Assembly: GCA_963749035.1 (NCBI GenBank)
Contig: CAVVKW010000004.1
Coordinates: 930,001-994,000, forward strand
DNA length: 64,000 nt
Direction of reading: 5' to 3'
Source of the DNA: CAVVKW01 sp963749035
GTDB taxonomy: Bacteria > Verrucomicrobiota > Verrucomicrobiia > Chthoniobacterales > JAATET01
Shown here in pieces: positions 60,290 to 64,000 of the stretch (position 1 is the stretch's first letter; each line of letters begins with the position of its first letter). The notes below the pieces were generated by a model. The model saw only the letters and a program-made list of their open reading frames with translations, was not told where the DNA came from and ran no database searches. The translations under genes and the position numbers were made by a program.

Positions 60290-61714
60290 ATGCGCCCGCA
60301 CCACCTCTGCCCGCTACTTGCCGTCGTTCTCGCCTTCCCCGCCTGCGACCCACCGCCGCGCACCGCCGAAACGGCCGCTCCTGAGCAAGTCCCGAAGTCG
60401 GCCGCCGCCACTCCACCCGGCAATGATCAGCTCACCCCGCCCGTCACCGATTCCTCAGCCGCTCCTCCGACGCCCCCCGGGATTCCGAACGTCCCGCGGA
60501 AGCCCATCGATCTCTCGAAGCTCTACAATGACATTCTGGTAGAGAACGAAGTCGTTGCCGTCCCTTCCGACGGCATCGCTTCGCAAGACCGGCTCGCCGA
60601 CGATAGCTACGCGCTACGGATCACCCTCGAAGCGCGGATTCCGACCGCCAGCCGCACTCTCGACGAGATCAAGACCAACTCGCCAGATCTCCCCGCCACG
60701 CTCGACGGCTTCGCCGCCCTGCTCGAAACCGCCGAAGTCTCGCCAGCTTTCGCGAACCTCTACGACCGCAAAGTCGAATTCACGAAGAACCGCCTCAGCC
60801 GAGTCGACACCGTCCTCTCCCGTCACAACTTTTACGACTGCGACACCATTCTCGAGCTCAGCAACGCCGAGACCGGACGCCGCGCCCTCTTTCTTCAGGG
60901 TGATATGGACGTGAACACCGACGGCTCGGACGGCGACCGAAACTTCACCGTGGACGGTAGCTCCCAATTCTTTCAACCGCAGACGAGCTACCGCTGGAAA
61001 CGAAAAACTGATCGTCCAAACCCCTTCCTCGAAACCACCAAGCGCCTGCTCGCCGAAGCCGAGGAAGAATACAAAATTGTCGGACTTCCGGTCGCCAGAA
61101 ACCGTCAACTCGAAGCCACCATCGCCCACGAAAAGGCCACGCTTTACGAGATCGGATTCTACAGCTTCCTCATCTCCGGCGCCGATCCCTTCATCGTCCT
61201 GCCGGGATTCATGATCCGGGATGCCTCTGGCCCGTTCGCTCCGAAGATCGGAGACTACGCCGCAGTCGTTTACGACGGGGTGGTCTATCCAGCCATTCTC
61301 GGTGACGTCGGCCCATCGTTCAAAATGGGCGAGGCTTCCTTGCGCCTCACCAAGGAGCTGAACCCAGCCAGCTCCGCCTACTCCCGACCGGTCAGCAGTC
61401 TGGACGTGAGCTACCTCGTCTTCCCCGGAACCGCCGAATCCGAGGCGGACGCCCCCGACCTCGATCTCTGGAACGACCAGGTCGCGAAATTCCTCGCCGA
61501 GCTCGGCGTCACCCCGGCCAAACTCCACCGGTGGGAAAACGTCATCAAACCTTGGCCGACCCCAACTCCGAGCCCGACCCCAACGCCGGCTTCATCACCA
61601 AGCCCGGCGTCGCCACCCGCCGCGCTCGTTAGTCCGTCCCCATCGCCGACCGTTTCACCCAGCCCGGCATCGACACCGCTGGCATCTCCGACCCCGACGG
61701 ACTCGTCGCCCTGA
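60290..61714 (+). CDS. GH75 chitosanase-like lipoprotein
   Basis: A 474-residue secreted protein. It starts with a signal peptide and lipobox-like AFPAC near 16-20, then a Pro-rich linker. The catalytic part resembles GH75 chitosanases: FLQGDMDVNTDGSDGDRN near 202-219, SSQFFQPQTSYRW and GDYAAVVYDGVVYPAILGDV near 323-342, followed by GPSFKMGEASLRL. A long TPTPSP-type tail near 425-474 may span the wall. It would hydrolyse chitosan-like polymers at the surface. ATG at 60290 begins the signal peptide. Confidence 0.82.
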   Translation: MRPHHLCPLLAVVLAFPACDPPPRTAETAAPEQVPKSAAATPPGNDQLTPPVTDSSAAPPTPPGIPNVPRKPIDLSKLYNDILVENEVVAVPSDGIASQDRLADDSYALRITLEARIPTASRTLDEIKTNSPDLPATLDGFAALLETAEVSPAFANLYDRKVEFTKNRLSRVDTVLSRHNFYDCDTILELSNAETGRRALFLQGDMDVNTDGSDGDRNFTVDGSSQFFQPQTSYRWKRKTDRPNPFLETTKRLLAEAEEEYKIVGLPVARNRQLEATIAHEKATLYEIGFYSFLISGADPFIVLPGFMIRDASGPFAPKIGDYAAVVYDGVVYPAILGDVGPSFKMGEASLRLTKELNPASSAYSRPVSSLDVSYLVFPGTAESEADAPDLDLWNDQVAKFLAELGVTPAKLHRWENVIKPWPTPTPSPTPTPASSPSPASPPAALVSPSPSPTVSPSPASTPLASPTPTDSSP

Positions 61715-61850
61715 CCCGACGGTTTCCACGTCGTCAGCGGCCCATCCCGGCCCTCGATACGTGCCGTCTGGGACGAGCTCTCTGTTCCCCAATCTCGACG
61801 ACTAACCAGCACTCATCCGCGAACGCGGTCGGAGAAATCTCGCTTCGCCG

Positions 61851-62150
61851 CTAACGGCGAGCCTTCGGACCACTGTAATACCGATCCTTCTCGGCATCCG
61901 TCTGGCAGGCCAGGTATTGCATCCCGATTCGAGCCGAGTCGACCCGAGGTCGCCGGGTGTCCGAAACCTTTGCCGACTTCTCACGTCGGCTAATCAGTGC
62001 GAAGAAAAAACCGCACGTCACGGAAATCGCGAAAACGATCGGAGTGACCGCCGTTCCCAGCGAATTGGTCTGCGAAATTAACAAGACCGCCTGGCAAACG
62101 GCATACGTCGCCAAACTGAACAAAACGAAGCGGCCAAAGAATGAAATCAC
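61851..62150 (-). CDS. Small two-helix membrane protein
   Basis: A 99-residue protein, starting at GTG, with two helices (FVLFSLATYAVCQAVLLI near 8-25 and TPIVFAISVTCGFFFALI near 36-53) and a basic C-terminal tail ending AEKDRYYSGPKARR. The opposite strand has a 68-codon frame over the same region, but that one lacks hydrophobic pattern. A hairpin TCGCCG-TTAG-CGGCGA overlaps the stop and may terminate weakly. Family unknown. Confidence 0.5.
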   Translation of the reverse strand: MISFFGRFVLFSLATYAVCQAVLLISQTNSLGTAVTPIVFAISVTCGFFFALISRREKSAKVSDTRRPRVDSARIGMQYLACQTDAEKDRYYSGPKARR

Positions 62151-62282
62151 GTCGTCAAACTAAAGCGTGTTTCCTCGTTGTCGAGATAAAGAAACTTTCC
62201 CGGCATCCATACGGTTACGCGGTTTCACGCTAATTAACCGTTTTCCCTGAGAGCTTTACGAACCGGAAATGTCGCCGGGCGA

Positions 62283-64000
62283 TCAATGGGCGGCACCGAT
62301 TTTTTCGGAAATCACGACTTTCTGTTCCTCTTTCTCGTCTTTCGCGAGTTCGATTGGCTTCGCGTCAGGAACCTTCGGCGAAACCTTCCAGAACGTTTTA
62401 ACCGTTCCGACCCAGTCCGCCAGGAGCTCTTTAGCAGACTGGCTTTCCGTCTTCTCGAGGTGGGTCTCGATCAATTCCTTGAGCTGCGACGCGTCGTGGT
62501 CGTTCTCGATCCGCTTGGCCTCGACCAATTGCGGATTGAGATTGTCCAGAAAATCATCCGTCGCATCCAAAACGTAGGCACAGCCACCCGTCATGCCGGC
62601 ACCAAAATTCTTACCGGTTCCGCCGAGCACGACGACCGTTCCATTCGTCATGTATTCACAACCGTGGTCGCCAAGACCCTCGACGACCGCCGTGCCGCCG
62701 GAATTCCGAACCGCAAATCGCTCGCCCGCTTTGCCGTTGGCAAACAACCGGCCACCCGAAGCACCATACATCACGGTGTTTCCGATGATGCTGTTGTCGT
62801 GGGCTACGAACCCCGCGCCGGCCAGCGGCTTGATCACGATCTCACCGCCACTCATGAGCTTGCCGACGTAATCATTCGCCTCACCGGACAAGATCAACCG
62901 CACTCCGGGCGAGAGAAACGCTCCGAAGCTCTGCCCGGCGCTCCCCGTCAGATTGAGCTCGATGGTGCCCTCCGGTAATCCCTCGGCTCCGTATTGGTAA
63001 CCGATCTCACCGGAAAGCTGCGTGCCGACCGAGCGGTTGGTATTCTTCACCTTGTAGTCCAGCTTCACCGGCTGCTGATCGTTGATCGCATCCCGCGCGT
63101 CCTGCAGCACGATGTCGTCGAGCGTGCGGTCTTCCGTTCCGTCGTTGCGATCGCGCGTCGCGTGGCGCGGCGCCGAAGCGTCCCCACCGGACACGTCCGT
63201 CAACAACCTCGCGAGGTTCACCGTATTGGCCTTCGGATGGTCCTCGATGTGACGTTGCCGCAGACATTCCACTCGCCCGATCATCTCGTCGATCGTGCGG
63301 AATCCGAGCGCGGCCATGTGACGCCGAACCTCCTCGGCGACGCCATTGAAAAACTCCACGACGTATTCCGGCTTTCCCTTGAACTTCGCCCGCAGGTCCG
63401 GGTTCAGCGTCGCAACGCCAACCGGACACGTGTTCAGGTGACACTTCCGGACGTAAACGCATCCCAGTGCGATCATTGCCGCCGTTCCGAAGTTGTATTC
63501 CTCCGCTCCGAGCAAAGTCGCGTAGATGATGTCCTCCCCGCTCTTCATCCCACCGTCGGTGCGCAACGTCACGCGGTTGCGAAGGTTGTTCAACATCAGC
63601 ACCTGGTGAGTCTCCGCGACGCCTAGCTCCCACGGGCCTCCGGCGTTCTTGATCGAACTCAGCGGGGACGCGCCCGTCCCGCCGTCGTGACCACTGACCA
63701 AGATGATGTCGGCGTGCGCCTTCGCGACTCCGGCGGCGATCGTGCCAACGCCCGCTTCAGCGACCAGTTTCACGCAGACCCTCGCCCGCGGATTCACTTG
63801 CTTGAGGTCGTAGATCAACTGCGCCAAATCCTCGATCGAATAGATGTCGTGGTGCGGCGGCGGCGAGATCAACGTCACGCCTTCGACCGAGTGGCGCAAT
63901 TTTGCGATGTAGCCCGTGACCTTGTGACCGGGCAACTGACCGCCCTCACCGGGCTTGGCACCCTGCGCCATCTTGATCTCGATCTCTTTCGCCGTCGCGA
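62283..64000 (-). CDS. gltB: Glutamate synthase large subunit, C-terminal part (5' end outside)
   Basis: The frame enters from the window edge and continues for 572 codons to the stop. It carries KLVAEAGVGTIAAGVAKAHA and SGHDGGTGASPLSSIKNAG of the FMN-binding synthase domain, the 3Fe-4S ligands in CVYVRKCHLNTCPVGVAT, and the C-terminal beta-helix of Gly-rich turns (GGTGKNFGAGMTGGCAYVLD). GltB makes glutamate from glutamine and 2-oxoglutarate with NAD(P)H or ferredoxin. The N-terminal amidotransferase part lies outside. Confidence 0.97.
   Translation of the reverse strand, partial: ATAKEIEIKMAQGAKPGEGGQLPGHKVTGYIAKLRHSVEGVTLISPPPHHDIYSIEDLAQLIYDLKQVNPRARVCVKLVAEAGVGTIAAGVAKAHADIILVSGHDGGTGASPLSSIKNAGGPWELGVAETHQVLMLNNLRNRVTLRTDGGMKSGEDIIYATLLGAEEYNFGTAAMIALGCVYVRKCHLNTCPVGVATLNPDLRAKFKGKPEYVVEFFNGVAEEVRRHMAALGFRTIDEMIGRVECLRQRHIEDHPKANTVNLARLLTDVSGGDASAPRHATRDRNDGTEDRTLDDIVLQDARDAINDQQPVKLDYKVKNTNRSVGTQLSGEIGYQYGAEGLPEGTIELNLTGSAGQSFGAFLSPGVRLILSGEANDYVGKLMSGGEIVIKPLAGAGFVAHDNSIIGNTVMYGASGGRLFANGKAGERFAVRNSGGTAVVEGLGDHGCEYMTNGTVVVLGGTGKNFGAGMTGGCAYVLDATDDFLDNLNPQLVEAKRIENDHDASQLKELIETHLEKTESQSAKELLADWVGTVKTFWKVSPKVPDAKPIELAKDEKEEQKVVISEKIGAAH

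Noticed and set aside
61957..62163. 68-codon frame on the plus strand
   Set aside because: It overlaps the minus-strand frame with two good membrane helices; the plus frame has no family or structural pattern.

Overview
The window is high-GC, gene-dense bacterial DNA that most resembles Verrucomicrobiota. The pointers are a PEP-CTERM-tailed secreted protein, a DUF2723 glycosyltransferase with a TPR tail, a DUF2270 protein, a rhomboid-like protein with the C-terminal helix seen in that group, several BatA/DUF58/vWA proteins and short heptamer and octamer repeats between genes. This assignment rests on remembered family distributions, not on a search. The plus strand is richer in C than in G under genes of both orientations.

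Layout. 1-8.4 kb (+): a membrane glycosyltransferase, nrdR with a NrdR-box-like site, a protein coupled to nrdR, a HIT protein, and a tightly overlapping ABC ATPase/permease/DUF58/BatA-vWA operon. 8.4-11.7 kb (-): glycosyltransferase, mazG, DUF2270 and a rhomboid-like protein without its catalytic residues. 12-18.7 kb: GTP-type PEP carboxykinase, a TauE/SafE exporter, tRNA-Glu(CTC) with terminator, glutaredoxin, and deoC followed by an aldehyde dehydrogenase. 18.8-25.8 kb: a flavin monooxygenase, a decayed START-like gene, thiS, the ffh-rpsP-khpA translation/secretion operon, a SufR-like regulator and a nuclease/HhH protein.

25.9-32.3 kb (-): a run of TPR protein, sugar-binding lipoprotein, two sugar permeases and a large AsmA-like protein, with a LacI-type operator-like site upstream but no ATPase gene. 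32.4-36.9 kb: a 24-codon membrane peptide with its own terminator, HAD phosphatase, MFS exporter, a FmdB-like protein and nuoF/nuoE. 37-40.9 kb: small lipoprotein, TlpA-like thioredoxin, a frameshifted secreted gene, the PEP-CTERM protein and an NtrB-like histidine kinase.

41-54.2 kb (+): a surface-glycan block with a large membrane protein fused to a Dpm1-like glycosyltransferase, a DUF2723 protein, a double-vWA membrane protein, manA, a UGM-like flavoprotein and another GT-C enzyme. 54.2-61.7 kb: GNAT, two poorly known proteins, a processive GT2 synthase, an L,D-transpeptidase lipoprotein, a transporter fused to a hotdog thioesterase and a GH75 chitosanase-like lipoprotein. The window closes with a small membrane protein and the 3' part of gltB (-).

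The most distinctive features are the fusions (transporter-hotdog, membrane protein-GT2), period-7 repeats that lie inside reading frames of glycosylation genes, and regulators or enzymes that have lost expected key residues. No phage, insertion sequence, CRISPR array or obvious defence system was seen.
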